Shown: piece by piece, positions 5,717-5,827 of the stretch
Numbering within the stretch: the first letter of the stretch is position 1
Layout of the letters: each line of letters starts with the position of its first letter
Source: Chloroflexota bacterium
GTDB lineage: Bacteria; Chloroflexota; Anaerolineae; VGOG01
Direction of reading: 5' to 3'
Length of the DNA stretch: 5,827 nt
Assembly (NCBI GenBank): GCA_030615705.1
Contig: JAUWYT010000119.1
Coordinates: forward strand, 1-5,827
The notes under the pieces: model-generated
Told to the model about the DNA's origin: nothing
The model's input: only the letters and a program-made list of their open reading frames with translations
The model's database searches: none
Made by a program: the position numbers and the translations under genes

Positions 5717-5827
5717 GGTTTCAGTTCATCGAGAACCACCGGAACGACTTGCCGATGACCCGCCTGTGCAAGGTGCTGGATGTGTCGCCCAGTGGCTACT
5801 ACGCCTGGCGCCAACGGCCTGCCAGCG
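5713..5827 (+). CDS. IS3-family transposase OrfB, N-terminal fragment (cut by window edge)
   Basis: The ATG at 5713 overlaps the OrfA stop (ATGA) in the -1 frame. The visible 38 residues start MRFQFIENHRNDLPMTRLCKV and continue to VSPSGYYAWRQRPAS, the HTH_21-type region that precedes the DDE integrase domain in IS3-family OrfB. The catalytic domain lies beyond the window, so intactness cannot be judged. Confidence 0.9.
   Translation, partial: MRFQFIENHRNDLPMTRLCKVLDVSPSGYYAWRQRPAS

Larger units (their letters stand above)
5348..5827 (+). mobile_element. IS3-family insertion sequence, left part (cut by window edge)
   Basis: The element has an IS3-type organisation: a putative terminal repeat beginning TGA, a promoter, orfA, an A7 slippery site and orfB in the -1 frame overlapping orfA by ATGA. 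The right end, the right inverted repeat and any target duplication lie outside the window, so the left boundary is provisional. Confidence 0.85.

Noticed and set aside
5206..5814. Minus-strand open frame across the insertion sequence
   Set aside because: It is antisense to OrfA and the OrfB start, both of which show recognisable transposase motifs.

Overview
The window is GC-rich bacterial DNA. Most of it is one minus-strand gene cluster that looks like a corrinoid-dependent demethylation operon. It also carries several short dispersed repeats of kinds I associate with environmental Chloroflexota-type genomes: a CTGAGCYTGTCGAAG-like element, and a GTAGGGGCRACC...-type palindrome. That taxonomic hint rests on repeat style and gene content only and is weak.

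Layout, read in the direction of transcription (right to left). A corrinoid-binding methyl-carrier protein (5216-4566) is followed 15 nt later by a stand-alone homocysteine S-methyltransferase (4550-3648). After a 71-nt gap filled by a paired palindromic repeat comes an MttB-superfamily (COG5598, trimethylamine methyltransferase-like) protein without an amber codon (3576-2086). Its stop overlaps the GTG start of an MmgE/PrpD-family protein (2089-692). After 85 nt holding a plausible promoter comes the 5' part of a second, divergent MttB-family gene (606 to the left edge). MttB homology in that gene stops near 193, where the frame runs into a low-complexity, inverted-repeat-rich tract that continues to the window end.

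Proposed joint function (inference): the MttB-like protein demethylates an unidentified methylated amine onto the corrinoid protein, and the homocysteine methyltransferase moves the methyl to homocysteine. The set would act as a split methionine synthase fed by a methylated amine rather than methyl-tetrahydrofolate. The MmgE/PrpD protein (a fold that includes 2-methylcitrate dehydratase, cis-aconitate decarboxylase and an epimerase) would act on the substrate before, or the product after, demethylation. No methyl-tetrahydrofolate methyltransferase, corrinoid reactivase or transporter is seen in the window.

At the right end, on the plus strand, is the left end of an IS3-family insertion sequence: putative left inverted repeat, promoter, complete orfA, an A7 frameshift site, and the start of orfB, cut by the window edge. 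It sits about 130 bp upstream of the first operon gene. The 131 bp between them hold the first gene's strong ribosome binding site, but I see no convincing promoter there.
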